A DNA stretch of 64,000 nucleotides from Cyanophora paradoxa (GCA_004431415.1 QPMI01000281.1:1-64000), one strand, 5' to 3'. Positions 34,029 to 46,083 are shown, counted from the first letter of the stretch. The notes: generated by a model not told the origin, from the letters alone. Numbers and translations: made by a program.

Positions 34029-37000
34029 ATGGATGGCTTCCGCACCCCAAAAGCGCCTGTTACGCCCTCCGCCGACCCCGGCACCGGCCGCACACCCGGC
34101 ACGCTGAAGGATGTGGAGTCAGTGCGTCTGCCCCGCCCGCGGCATACTTTCAGCCGCATGCTGACCGTTATCCGCCAGGAGGTCGAGCGGCTCGGGAAGG
34201 TAGCTACACGCGCGCGCGCGCGTGTCAATCAGATTGCCGCAAACGCGCGCTGCTCGGCAGGAGAACTTCAACCTCAAGCTAAAGATATTCTTTCTTGAGG
34301 TTCGGTTCGCAAGCGCAGCTGGCATTTGTAAAATTCAGCGGACGTCGCGCAGGAGAAACTGTACAAGTCGCTTCCCGACAACTTCGAGCAAACGCTGCAG
34401 GAGGTGTGAAGCTCGCTCTGTATCTCCAAACGCCAGTCAACTCCTTCGCAGAACATCGAGCTAAAAATGGAGCTTGCGGGGAAGAAGCAGGAGCTCGACG
34501 AGAAAAACCAGCTGCTTGTTAAGGCGAGAAACGCAATCGAGTCTCTTCAAGCAGATCTCGAGCTGGCCCGAATGCAGCGTTTGACCGAAAAGCAAAGGCA
34601 TTCCAAGGGCTGCCGTGCATTCTGCTTCCGTCTCTAATTTCACCTGCAGGTCGAAGTTGGAGGAGATGCCACGGACAATTTCAGGGCTCGAGATCAAAAT
34701 TCGCTCTCTTGAAGAAGAGCTTGATCGTGCAAGGCGGTCTGCAACTGAAGCGACCGATGTGACAGCTAGTCAGGTAGCTGACATACAAAGGCAACTGAGC
34801 CGTGAGCAGGAGTCTGCTCGCTCTCTTGAGAAGGTCCAGTTCTTTTGTTATCCCCCTTGGCTGCCATGTGTTCATGTGCTGTTCATCACAGGCTCTGCGA
34901 TCTGCTGAAAAGGATATGGCGGAGCTCCGCCGTGAGAGAGAGGAGTCTCGCCTGGTTATTTCGCAGAAGGAGAGAGAAGTGTCAAATTTGCGTGAGCAGA
35001 AGCAGAGTCTGGAGGACGATTTGAATCGTGTTAGATCTGAAGCGAAGACGATGGCCTCACACCTTCAGAATGAAAAAGAGGTATCAAAACATCGGCCTCC
35101 CATCTCAAGAGCTCTCTCTTATCTTGTCTTGTAGGAAGTGGCTCGGTTGCGAAATTCGCTTCAATCTGCAGAGATCTCAATGCGCGATGCTGCGAACGAG
35201 ATCCAAAAAGCAGCTTTGGAGCGCACTTCATTGGAAACAAAGATGCAGACACTCTCGGATAAACTTGCAGCAGAGCAAGATGCCCGGCAACGTGTCAGCC
35301 GTCAGACAGAGGAGCTCAAATCTCGTCTAACAGGTGAGGAGGATGAGACCAAACACCTGCAAGAACAACTCCAGGTGCACAATCCAACATTCACCCAATG
35401 CCAGTTTCCTGATAAGCTTTCCAGCTCCAGAGTGAGCTCGTGGATCAGCTCCAGAAGCAGCTCTCTCAGAAGAGCAAACTACTTACACAATCACTTGAGG
35501 CCTGCCGGGCCAGCGTATGTGCTTTCCACCTTTCTCCTTATCCATCACACTTACATATCAGCAGGAGGAGTCAAAGAAAACGGTACAAGACAAGGCAATG
35601 ACTCTTCACAAGCAGCTGCAAGATGTGGAGGCAGAGCTCAGGGCGTCAAAGATTCAGATGGATGCCCTTCAAACAGATTGGATTACCCGGGAACAGGTTC
35701 CCAATTGCTGGTGAGTGCGCATGGCCTGCTTTTCTTGACCGCAGAGTTGTGCAGGAACTTCGTCAGGGCCTGCTCAACAAGGAAGAAACACTGAACAAGG
35801 AATGGGTATCGAGACATGAGGTCAGTTCTCCGCTGTGTTCATCCTGTGGCTTGCACCTTGAAGGGGATGCAGGCATTGGAGTCGAAGTGGCAGGCTCGGC
35901 TTGAGCAACTTATGCAAGACTGGAGGGTTAGCTGCTCGTTGTTTGTCAATCCCCTTGCATGCTATTGCTCAATCAGTCGATGCAGCTCAAGGAGATGGAA
36001 TGGAATACACGCCTTGGCAATCAGCAACGACTTTTACAAGTGTGGCCTTTGTTAGGCAAGCCATGCCCAATTGTGCATTCTGACGCGTTTTCTCGATCCA
36101 GGCATCACTTGCAGAGCAGGAGAACAGCCTACAGGCCCAGCTCATTGACGCACAGGCCCGAGAACAAGAGCAGGCAGCACGCATTCACCAGCTGCAGATG
36201 CAGCTGCAGAAAGCAGCTAGTGCAAATCTTGAAGCAGCAGACAAGGACACCACAGTATGCCTTCGACTGCTTGGCAAATTTTCAACAGCTATTTGACACA
36301 ACTGCAGCTTGCGCTGAAGGAACAGGATATTCAGCGCCTGCTCTCCGAGAATGCTAGCCTGAATCGTAAGGTTTGCATTTCGATCAATAAACCCTCTTCG
36401 CTTTTTTTGCTGATATATCCCCAAGATCCAGCAGCAGACTCGCCTGGAGGACGAGGTTGAATCCACGCGAATGTTGAATGGAGAAATGCAGGCTCTCCGG
36501 GACAACCTTAGCAAACTACTTGCTGCTGTGTTCAACTCTGCACTTGTTTGCACATTTCTAGAGATTGACGAGAAAGCTTTCTAACATCTTGCACAGTCAA
36601 GTGAATCAAGCTCTCTTGAGAACATGAATTGGGCACGTATGAGTGTTGCAAACCTATCAAAAGAGGTCATCTTGTCTCCCTCATTTCTTGGTCGTTGTCT
36701 CTTCTGAAAGGGCCTGACTTGTCCTGTAAATCCAGGTGCAGCAGGCACTTGACTTCGTCAGGCGGCTACAGGAGCAACAGGCTGAAGGGCTTCGGAGGGC
36801 GACCAAGGCAGAAGACGAAGCACGCACATCTGCAAGGATAGCTGACACTCTGCGTGTACAGGTGTGCTGGTTTCTCTTTCCTTTATGACAAAACAAACAT
36901 TGCTACAGGCCATGCAGAGTGCGGAGCGTGAGAGGATTCTCAATGAGCAACTCGAGTCGTTGCAGGAGCAGCTTGCCACCGAGTCCAGGCTCCGTGCAAA

Positions 37001-37613
37001 CATTTCACTCGCAACAAGCTTGGGTGGTCCAAACAAGACGTCTGCCCACGATGAGCATGTCACGGGTGAGAGTCAAACTCACAAGAACCTCGAGGAGAGC
37101 AATCGGCTGCTGCTTTCTGAACTTCAGCTGGCTCGTGAAAAGTACCACCGCTGGTCTGCCACTAGTGCAAGCGTCTTTCTCTCAATCTGAATACTTTGCA
37201 GTCGTGAAAAACTCTCATGCGAGAAGGAGGACCTTCTCAACCGTCTTCGCGAGAAAGAGGCACTGCTCTCGAAGCACCTAAGCTTGAAGCTGGGAAAGGT
37301 CTGCCAAATGCTTGTTCTGTGCAATGGAAGTAGTTGTTCAATTGATTGGCAGGAGTACGGGGTGGGTGTGTCTTCTGAGAAGCACGACTCTCCCGCTCTG
37401 GCATTGACAAAGCGCAAGAACAAGGTTGAAGTAGTGTTCTTACGTCAGGTATGTTGCAGTGTGCTCAAGTGTTCTGTCTGACAGCAATGCTTACCTCTTC
37501 TGATGCAGATTAATCCCTCACGAGAGGATATGATGAAAGCGAAGCAGCTCCTCGAGAAAACTGGCCACTCTGTCTCTCGAGAACTGTTGCGCAAGTCTTG
37601 TGAATACCCCTAG
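34029..37613 (+). CDS. CM1-motif (centrosomin-like) coiled-coil protein
   Basis: Probable gamma-tubulin-complex-binding scaffold of the basal body or spindle pole. The N-terminal 80 residues hold a proline-rich start (MDGFRTPKAPVTPSA) and, across the first intron, ERLGK|ENFNLKLKIFFLEVRF. This closely resembles the CM1 signature of centrosomin, CDK5RAP2 and Mto1. The remainder, about 15-20 short exons, is almost entirely heptad-repeat coiled coil (for example KKQELDEKNQLLVKARNAIE, REVSNLREQKQSLEDDL, QEQLA), ending VFLRQINPSREDMMKAKQLL and a TAG at 37611-37613. The first intron contains a (CG)n run. The CM1 call rests on the motif alone; family size and order are compatible. Confidence 0.78.
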
Positions 37614-38009
37614 TACTTCCTTCACATTTGTACCTGCATATCATTTTTCGTCAAACCCACAGAGGGGATTCAAGATAGGATGGGGTTGGATTAGAGGAAT
37701 TGGACTTTGAGGGGAGGACTTGTATTTTTAGGAGTTGACTTGGCAAAAAATAGTTGGTTTGGACTCTTATCAATGACGCTATGAAATCAGCTTCCTTCCC
37801 CTTCCCCTCTCTCGTCATCAGCTCTAGAGGCTTTGATTGAGATAATGATGTAGTTTGATCCAGTGATCTCGCAAGTTGCATTCCAGTTCGTTTCCAGAAA
37901 GCAATCAAAACATATTCCAGTTGTGAAATCATGGATGTGTGACGCCAGCCATCTTGATGAAATTCAGCAGCACAGAAACTCGGAATTCTAGCAAATTCAT
38001 TGCAGAAAG
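37614..38009. other. Intergenic region between converging genes
   Basis: A 396 bp AT-richer stretch between the 3' ends of the CM1 gene and EB1. No feature is recognised. Confidence 0.6.
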
Positions 38010-39037
38010 CTACGCATCAGAGCTAGCCTGCGGCGCAGGCTCCTCTGCTCCTTCCGCTGGTACAGTTTCGAAACCGTCCTCAGTTGCATATAGAATCTTC
38101 GTCACCTTTTCCACAAGCTCAGGGTCCTTGGATTCTGATGTCTGGCACAGTATCTCGATGTCCCGAAGCTTCGAGAAGTAGAAATCCCGCTCTTTCTCCA
38201 GACCATCCACAGTCGTCTTGAGCTCACTCAACTGCTCCTCAAGCACACGTATTCTAGAGTCATCCGCCCCATCGCTTGGCTTGTCGGAACCTGGCCGTGC
38301 CGCCTCTGCCGACTTCGTTGCTGCTGCGGGCTTCGCGGCTGTTGCAAAATCAAAAACTCTGCATTGAGGAATACCAACGTTCCAGATGTACCTGCGGGCT
38401 TCGGCTTCACAACCCCCGAGGGCGCAGCTGCTGCCGGTTTTTTCTCCGCTGCCTTCCGTCGCTCTGCTGCGTTGTACTCGGTCGCTCCATTGTGGTGTAG
38501 GTCGTAGTAGCGCTTCATCCACTATGCGCGACGTCCACCGTCAGGTCAGGTGTAATGCGAAACGAATAACGCGGCTTACCTGCAGAAATTCGAGGTTGTC
38601 CTGGTATTTGCCCTTGATGAGCTTCTCCACTTCGATGTATTTCTCAATCTTCACACTATCGAATGCGCTTTGAAGCACTTTGTAGTTCTTGATGTACTCG
38701 TACTCCTGCTTTGCGGTGAAATTGACCTTGCTGAGGGCGACCTGCAGCGCGTTCGGCGCACTGACAACGTGGGAACTCTATGCGCATCTCGATGCAGCGC
38801 GCAGCACCTTGCCCGGGTAGAGCGCGTCCATAATCTGGCAGTAGATTGCGCCGCTGGCGCACTGCTCGATCTTGGTGTAGTTCGCCCCAAACGTCGTGTT
38901 CAACCAGGAGAGGAGCTCTGTACGGGGCACGAAGTACGCCTGATAGTGCTTCAGCCCACGCGGACGCAGCGGCATCGCCTGAGCGAAAAGCGCAACGCTC
39001 GCACCCCGTCCATCATGCCGAAGTCGCCCTTGGACAT
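38010..39037 (-). CDS. EB1: EB1 microtubule plus-end binding protein
   Basis: End-binding protein tracking growing microtubule tips. After a short N-terminal exon ([11 protein letters not shown]) comes a calponin-homology domain: [40 protein letters not shown], then [34 protein letters not shown] and [10 protein letters not shown] Lys/Ala/Pro-rich linker ([13 protein letters not shown]) leads to the C-terminal EB homology coiled coil ([40 protein letters not shown]) and an acidic Glu/Pro/Ala tail. All EB1 landmarks are present; the usual EEY/F C-terminal motif is absent, the protein ending QASSDA. It is divergent from SYF1. Confidence 0.92.
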
Positions 39038-39276
39038 CGCTGCGCGGGCTTCCAAGCACGCTGCTGACTCGGAAGGTCTGAGGCCGCGGCCGGAAGGCTG
39101 TGCAGAACGACGTTCAAAAAGCTTGTGACGTTCAGTTTTTTTCAAAGCTTGAGCTACAGCGTACCCCGATCGGCAGAGCGAGTCTGAGCGACGATTGCCA
39201 GCACGCTCAGCGCAGCAGTGCCAGCAACGAATAGCTTTCATTCGACCGCCCGCGTGCGGGGGGGCTCGCCGCCGCC
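39038..39276. promoter_or_regulatory. Divergent promoter region (EB1 / SYF1)
   Basis: The 239 bp between the two divergent start codons. No TATA box is obvious. Confidence 0.45.
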
Positions 39277-42200
39277 ATGGAAAGCAACCTGGACCTTCTG
39301 TACGAGGAGGCCATTATTCGGAACCCGCTTAGCTATAAGCAGGTGCCCTGTCGCGCGGGCCTCGCTTCCCCGGCCTGCCGCGTGGGGGCGCGCTCTCGCA
39401 CCGCTCAACTATGTCGCAGTGGGTCGCGTATGTGGAGACGAAGCGGAATGCGCATCCCCGCGAGCGTAACACGCTGTTCGAACGGGGTTTGAAGAAGGTG
39501 CCGCGTCCCGCCGACGCGCGCCCTCGCCTTCCAACTCATCCCCGATGGCCCCAGATTCCGATGAGCTACAAGTTCTGGCGGTATTACCTGAAGGATCGGA
39601 AGGACCAGATCAAAGCGCTCCCGATCTCGCACCCGGCGTACGAGACCGTCAACAATGTCTACGAGCGCTGCCTCGTTTTCATGCACAAGGTGCAGCCCGC
39701 GGTCCGCCTTGCGTTGCGTTCTTCCGGCCTGACCGCGCTTTCTCGAAGATGCCGCGCATCTGGATGGAGTATCTGCAGTTCCTCATGGATCAGAAGCGCA
39801 TAACGAAGACACGCCGCACATTCGATCGGGCGCTCCGGGCTTTGCCCATCACGCAGCACGACAAAATCTGGCCCATGTACATCAAATTCGCTCGCACGTG
39901 TGGGTGCCCTGATACTGCGATCCGGATCTACCGCCGGTACATAAAGGTCCGTGGCTTCCCCGGCCCCTCCCTGATTCGTGCATTGACCACGCCCCATTCA
40001 GCTGGAGCCAGAGCAAATTGAGGAGTTCATCGAGCACCTGCTGAGCGTTGAACGCTATGACGAGGCTGCGAAGCATCTGACTGAGGTGTTTTGAAATTCT
40101 AGTGTGGGCGACGTGTTGGTCTGACCCGATTCCGCAGTGCGTAAACGACGATCGCTTCATCTCCTCCAAAGGCAAGACAAAGCACATGATGTGGTCCGAG
40201 CTGTGCGAGCTGCTGGCAAAGCACCCCGATAAGATCAAATCGGTCAAAGTAAGTCCGTTCTTGCATTTACTGTGGGGCTTCACTTGACACGAATTGATTG
40301 CAGGCGGATCTCATCATCAGAAGTGGGGCCATGCGCTTTACGGATGAGGTCGGAAAGATGTGGTCCTCGCTTGCGGATTACTACATTCAACTTGGCCACT
40401 TTGATAAAGTTTGCGGATTTTTCTGTCGGCATCTCGTTTTTGATAATCTTAATCTGTTCAGGCACGGGACGTTTACGAGGAAGCAATCACAACTGTGACG
40501 ACTGTCAGAGATTTCTCGATTTTGTTCGATGCTTATTCGCAATTCGAAGAGTCTCTCATCGCTGCCAAGATGGAGGGACCTGGTGCTCATGCTGACTGTC
40601 CTCTATGCCTTGTAGCTCCAGCTCACTTCCAGTTCAGCCTCAGAACCAGGGCAGGAGGACGACATGGACCTGCATCTCGCAAGACTCGAATACGTGAGTG
40701 CTCTTTGGAGTTTTTTGAATCATAGTCGCTCACAATCTTGTAGCTCATGGAGCGGAGGCCTCTTCTTCTCAGCTCTGTCCTCCTCCGACAGAACCCCCAT
40801 AATGTACACGAGTGGCTCAAGCGCGCCCGTATTTTCAAGGCGGATCCAGTGAAGGCAAGATCTTTCCATTGTAGTGTGCATCTCTTTCGCCTGTAGTAAT
40901 TGAACATATTGTATTGCAGACAATCCAGATCTACTCGGAAGCCTGCAAGACTGTGGACCCTCAGAAGGCTACCGGAAAGCCACAAGCATTGTGGATCACG
41001 TTTGCAAAGGTACAGTCGTCTCTTTGTGTTTTGCAGATCGGTTGCGACTTACAAATGCAGTTCTACGAGGAGCACGAGGATCTGGATAATGCACGTCTGG
41101 TTTTCGAGAAGGCCACAGAGGTCTGATTTCCTTGTTGAATTCTTAACGTTTGCAAGCCTCGTCTCAGGTGAAATTCAAGGGGATTGACGAGCTTGCGAGC
41201 ATTTGGTGTGAATACGCCGAATTTGAACTCCGGCACAAGTGAGCAGCATTCGCTGTGCTCCGCTGCCTTGTGTCTTACGCCGCCATAGAAATTTCAGCAA
41301 AGCGCTGGAGCTCTGCAGACGGGCCACTATGCCTCCGTTCCGCAAACGGCTCGCAAGAGGAGCTCCTGATGAAAAGCCACTGGTGCGATGGGCCAGCGTG
41401 ATGGTTGGGTCCGGGGAGATGGTGTGATAGTCTGCCCAAACACCGCTGACACTCTGCTGCGTAGGAACTCACTGTACAGGAGCGTGTGTACCGTTCGACG
41501 CGCCTGTGGAGCTTCTACGTGGATCTTGAGGAGTCGCTCGGTTTGCCTTTGGTCCCTCTTGAACTGTTTGTCATCTTTTAATGAGCTCTTGATCACCCAG
41601 GTTCTTTTACGTCCACGCGTGCAGTGTACGACAAAATTCTTGAGCTCCGTATTGCGACTCCTCAGGTGCGTGTTCCAGAATTGATTCCAATCCATTCCAA
41701 TTGAAGCTTTGTTCGCAGATTATCATCAATTATGCGCACTTTTTGGAGGAGCACAAATATTTCGAGGACTCTTTCAAGGCGAGAATTCGTTCAGAGATGC
41801 AATTTTTCGCAATCGTGATTTCGCTCAACAGGTCTACGAGCAAGGCATCGCTCTTTTCCCCTTCCCGCATGCTCTAGACATCTGGATAACATACATCAAC
41901 AAATTCATTGCACGGTATGGAGGCAAGAAACTGGAGCGTGCACGGGACCTCTTCGAACAGGCTATCGAAAAGTGCCCTGTCGACAAGGCCAAGGTGGCTT
42001 CGCTCATATTAAATCAGCTACACGCAGTCTGCTTATCACCCAGCTCAGGTTCTTTACCTTATGTATGCAAAGCTGGAGGAGGATTATGGCCTCGCACGCC
42101 ACGCCATGGCTGTCTATGATCGGGCATGCAATGCTCTTGCAGCAGAGGCCAAGTATGAGGTCAGTACCGCCAGTTTGCATCGCTTAGTTCATCCTGGCTT

Positions 42201-43285
42201 CCACTTGATACTCTCCTTGGCAAACAGATGTACCTCACATACATCGCACGGGCGGCTGATCTCTTTGGAGTGGCCAAGACTCGCGAGATATATGAGCAGG
42301 CAATTGAAAAGCTCCCCGAGAAGCACATCAAGGATATGTGCCTGCGGTGAGGACATCTCCTGCTCATCCTTATCTTAGAGAATTCGCTGAGGTTTTCTTG
42401 CAGGTATGCCGATCTCGAGCGCAAGCTGGGTGAGGTCGATCGTGCTCGTGGTATTTACATCCATTGTGCCCAGTACTGTGATCCTCGTGTAAGTGCTTTT
42501 CCATTCAAGTGCTCTCATTTTCCCACTCTCTTTAAATCCGCCCAGACGGAGGAGGCATTTTGGAAAGTATGGCACGACTTCGAGGTGTGAGCCTGCACTT
42601 AGCTGCCCTATGTTGCATTTGACGATTTCGAACTAGGTTGCACATGGCAACGAGGACACTTTCCGGGACATGCTCCGCATCAAGCGCTCTGTTCAGGCGA
42701 CATACACACAGGTGCGTTTGTCATTCAAGTCACACGATCATTTTTTAATGTATCCACATTAGGTCAGTTTCACCTCGATGGAAATGCTGGCTGCCACACG
42801 GGCGGTGAGGATTTAACTCGTCTGATTTATGTGCTAAAACAGAGCACTCAGCTTCCCTGTTTCCGTGCAGCACGACGAAGAGAACATTGCCAAACGGCGG
42901 AAAATCGACGAGGGTGGGGATGGCGATCTCGCAAAGCTGGAGCGGTCCATCCTCGGCGACAAACCAACTGAGACTCCACGCCTTGGAGCGGCGCCTGGGC
43001 GTCCCGCTCCCCAACAGCGGGAAGCAGAGGAAGTCGAAAGGGAGCCCATGGATGTTGATGGTACTGGAGAAGATGCGGACGATGATAATGACGAGGATGG
43101 GCCGGGTTCGCCTTCACCTATTTCTTTTGTGCTACGCAGTACTTATTATGCGGGCAGCGGTGCGGGTGGAGCAGAAGGCGGTGCCCAAGGCCGTTTTTGG
43201 CGATCTGGCGGCGCTGGCAGAGAAGCAAGGGACCGATGCCCCGCTGGGTGCCCTTGCCAGGCTGCGTGGGGCAAAGCGAGACTAG
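39277..43285 (+). CDS. SYF1: Pre-mRNA splicing factor SYF1 (XAB2)
   Basis: Scaffold of the Prp19/NTC complex in the spliceosome, built of HAT (half-TPR) repeats. It begins MESNLDLLYEEAIIRNPLSY and runs through about 20 exons with HAT units such as FWRYYLKDRKDQIK, RIWMEYLQFLMDQKRITKTR, IWPMYIKFARTCGCPDTAIR, MMWSELCELL, SILFDAYSQFEESLIA, WLKRARIF, LWSFYVDLEES and DIWITYINKFIARYGGKKLE. The C-terminus carries the family end block VEQKAVPKAVFGDLAAL, preceded by an acidic stretch. Order and length (about 860 residues) fit XAB2/SYF1. A piece including the exons at about 41298-41615 has been copied to 48093-48409. Confidence 0.93.
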
Positions 43286-43372
43286 CAGAACATGGCTTTT
43301 TTTGCAACGTGAAAAAACATCTCTCTGTGATCCAGAAGTGCAAGAGAAGCCACAGGGAATGCGGCTGGGACT

Positions 43373-43440
43373 GCGTTTGATGTGACGCACAATGTTTTTC
43401 TAGCGGCTAGCACAGTGGATCACGTAAATCTACACCGGGT
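43373..43440. repeat. Gene-end associated repeat (SYF1 copy)
   Basis: Partner of 55664-55732, in the same orientation relative to the upstream gene. A weaker third copy may lie at 5957-6000 after the dynein stop. Confidence 0.65.
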
Positions 43441-43767
43441 AACAATTGAGTAGGATGCTATCGGAATGGATCCGGAAAGGAGCCCTGAGGGGCTGACAAT
43501 GAACTTCGGAACATTAACCCCGCTTTAAATTTGTTGGTGATGGTGTGTTTCCCTCTCTCCAGTCTTTTCCGAGGCTTCCAGTGTGCTCGCGGAGTCGCCC
43601 GGCCCTGAGCTCCTTCCACTCACTGTCACAGTGTGCATGTTTTTGAGCGGCTCACCAAAGTGAGCTAGCGCTAGCGCTGCACTGTGCGCCTGCATTTCTT
43701 GCAATTCAAGATCAGTTGAATTCGAACCGTTGAACTTGCATTTATATCAATACTCCCACATATGTAC

Positions 43768-43880
43768 AGGCGTTATTGATGACGCTATCTATGCTCCTTC
43801 ATCGGATGCTCCTTGCCCTTGCGGTACTCAGTAGTACTTTCCCCCACTCATACGTCACCCCCACGAGTTGGTTCCGACCT
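43768..43880 (+). pseudogene. Copied fragment of the RF1 last exon
   Basis: Starts CAGGCGTTATTGATGACGCT, matching the RF1 last acceptor and first codons (29068 onward, encoding DIDDAI). The following codons are scrambled and the shared GCGGTACT...ACTTTCCCC returns later. Because this segment encodes conserved RF1 residues, RF1 is the source and this the copy. It has no upstream exons and cannot encode a release factor. Confidence 0.75.
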
Positions 43881-44274
43881 CGTCATGCCAGGCCTAGGCA
43901 TTTGCCGCGCCAGTGTACATGTAAAGATCGGGAGTGACTTTTCCCCCTTCCATGAGATGCTGGCAACGGTCTTAAAAGCTTGTAGCTAGATTAGAATTGG
44001 GCCCCATTCAATCGTAAGCAATTCTCAGACCAAACTCCGAGCCTCAGAGAGCTCGAGGATCGTGGGCCCCGACTCCCCGATCCTGCAGGAATTCCCGCCA
44101 CCGCCAAAGATGCGATCATCCACCGTGCGGGCACTATAGCTAGTGTTTGAGGGGAGGCGCATTACTTCCAAGAGGGCCACCCAGCGGCCGCCCAGCTTGG
44201 TGGGCTGGGCATGCGGCACACTGCGATTTCGCAATTCAAGCCCGAGCGTTGTGATTTCGATTCGTGTCCAAATG
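43881..44274. repeat. Dispersed repeat family member (44 kb)
   Basis: Contains the diagnostic blocks CCGCCACCGCCAAAGATGC, GTGCGGGCACTATAGCTA, GAGGCGCATTACTTCC and CCCAGCTTGGTGGGCTGG, shared in the same order with the 29.3 kb and 48.6 kb members. It ends with GTGATTTCGATTCGTGTCC, running into the BRX1 stop codon. Confidence 0.7.
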
Positions 44275-45450
44275 CTATTCTGCAAATGCATCGTCTTCCG
44301 GCTCTTCTTCAGCAGCCATCTGGCCCAAGCGCTCGGCACGCCGTTTGGCCGATTTGTCCCGGTTCTCAAACTTCGACCCCTTCTGCCGCTTCATGGCTGC
44401 TCGGATCTGCACGAAAAATCGGTTAGGCTCTACACGAGAAACACAAACACTGGGCACAGACAGCTGCAATCACCTCATTAGGGCTGACGAAGTGTGGGTT
44501 GTGCCTGTGTATGCAGAGATTAGAGAGTGCAGTCTGTGCTTTTGAAGACTACCACGAACCACAACACGGGGCCCCCAAAGCTCCCACTGATGACCACGAT
44601 GGGATTCAGGACAAGGCGTGGCCCGATCTCGACCAGGGTGGGCTCCGCCTTCTTGTCCTTCTCATCCCCCAGGCTGATCTATTGCGTATCTCAGAGATTT
44701 TCAAATGCTCGGACAGTTTAGTCTAGAAAAGCGCAAACCTGGTAGTTTCTGAACCAGATATGATTGTCGACAATGGAGAACGACAACACGTGGTCGATGA
44801 ACGGCTTGCTCTTCTTGTGCTGACGGGGCGTCGCAAAGGTCTGCGCGGATCTGCGTCATAAACTGGTTCAATCGCAAAAAAAGACTAGCAATGACCTGGC
44901 TAAACATCTCCTTCAGCAGCTGCCAATTTGGGGCACTGTCGAAATTTGCGTCGAAAACGAGCACGGGCCGGGAACCCAGCAGGCAGTTTCCCGTCAGCTT
45001 CAGCTCATCCATAGTGTGTACTACGACATCGAACGGATAAGGCAGAAGCTCGAGCACATCACTCCGGCCACGCACTGTTCAGGACCTGGAACTTCGCCGA
45101 CGGCCCCTGCGGTGACCGAGCCAGCCACAGGTACAGGTCGGCCTTCTTGCGCGCCTCGAAGTACATCACAGTGTTGCAGCCTTTGAGGTCGCAGATCTCG
45201 TTCAGCACGGAGAGTTGGTCCTTCGAGTCGAGCTTCGCGTCTTTCTTGCTGCAGTGCTCGATCTCAGTACGCAAGCATGAGAAGCAGGCGTGGGCTCGAA
45301 CCTATGAGGAAGAAGCCGCTGCAGGTCCTCCAGCAGGTGCCGGTGCCGGTGCAGGAGACCCCGGCTCGAGACGAGGAGAACGCGCTGCTTGGGGAGCTTC
45401 TTGCGGGTTGCGCTCGGCCCTGCTTCCTGCATCTCATCTTCGGAAGACAT
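44275..45450 (-). CDS. BRX1: Ribosome biogenesis protein BRX1 (Brix domain)
   Basis: Nucleolar factor for 60S subunit assembly. Exons give MSSEDEMQEAGPSATRKKLP, VLLVSSRG, HRHLLEDLQRLLPH, SKKDAKLDSKDQLSVLNEIC, NTVMYFEARKKADLYLWLAR, PQGPSAKFQVLN, HTMDELKLTGNCLLGSRPVL, FDANFDSAPNWQLLKEMFSQ, KPFIDHVLSFSIVDNHIWFR, VEIGPRLVLNPIVVISGSFG and NPHFVSPNE, which follow the human BRX1 order closely. The C-terminus (MKRQKGSKFENRDKSAKRRA through EPEDDAFAE) is shorter than in animals. The TAG stop at 44275-44277 lies at the edge of the dispersed repeat and shares GTCCAAATGCTATTC-type sequence with repeat copies near 48.7 kb, so the 3' end may have been reshaped by the repeat. Confidence 0.92.
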
Positions 45451-46043
45451 CTTGATGATCGATCGCGCGAGGCTAGCTAGCGCTGCCGTGCGGTCAGTCG
45501 GCGATCCTGCTTGTTCCGAAGCAGGACTTTGATTGCAGCGGATTCGCTGCAGCCGCGCGCGTCGCAAGACGCGACGCCGGCTGGTAGTCGCGAAGTCAGC
45601 CCGGCGCTCGATCCACGCGGCTTCGGGCTGTTGCTTCGCTGTAGGTTGCGGCTGCAGGCCTGCTGCACTGCTTAGGGGGCGCTGACTAACTGTCTGGCTC
45701 AGACTGGCTGGAGTCAGTGGGTACGGCGTTAAAACGGTGTTTGCTTGCCCACAGATCAGGCTACAGATCAGCCGAATTCGATCGGCGCTGTAGCCGGCCA
45801 GAAGTCGGATAATGCTAGCTACAAGCTCGAGATAGGTTGGCTGGAAGAGCACGCTGGCCGGGGAGCTGGCCCTTTGCAGCTGGGCCCGGCGCGCTACTAG
45901 GCTATTCGCGCCCCTGCAGCACGGCCTGCGTCAAGCAGAGATGGCAAGTCACATAAGCTGTAAGCTATGGTGTTGAAGTTCCTGCGTTCATTAGGTCAGC
46001 CCAGCCCGGAGTCTCTGCATCGAAGCCACATAAGCTGTAAGCT
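45451..46043. promoter_or_regulatory. Divergent promoter region (BRX1 / CEP164-like)
   Basis: The 593 bp between the BRX1 and CEP164-like starts. Its right half (45770 onward) belongs to a block duplicated at 49091-49404. It contains an internal tandem duplication of the start region (next entries). Confidence 0.6.
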
Positions 46044-46083
46044 ATGGTGTTGAAGTTCCTGCGCTCGATAGGTCAGCCCAGCC
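45770..46083. repeat. Segmental duplication copy A (promoter plus first codons)
   Basis: This 314 bp block starts AGCCGAATTCGATCGGCG and ends GGTCAGCCCAGCC. It matches 49091-49404 almost base for base with a few substitutions and small indels. It includes the ATG and the first 13 codons of the CEP164-like gene, so copy A is the functional location. Confidence 0.9.
45967..46053 (+). promoter_or_regulatory. Upstream ORF created by a duplicated start region
   Basis: An ATG at 45967 opens a 28-codon frame beginning MVLKFLRSLGQPS, near-identical to the start of the downstream protein because a stretch of about 77 bp is tandemly repeated. The frame differs from the main ORF and stops (TGA 46051-46053) just after the real ATG at 46044. 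Such an overlapping uORF would be expected to lower or condition translation, if transcription starts upstream of it. Confidence 0.55.

Larger units (their letters stand above)
43286..44274. other. Intergenic repeat region between SYF1 and BRX1
   Basis: Immediately after SYF1 (43373-43440) is an element shared with the CEP104 3' flank, with the core CTAGC(C/G)GCTAGC...GATCACGTAAATCT. A degenerate copy of the RF1 terminal exon and flank then covers 43768 to about 44230. Confidence 0.7.
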
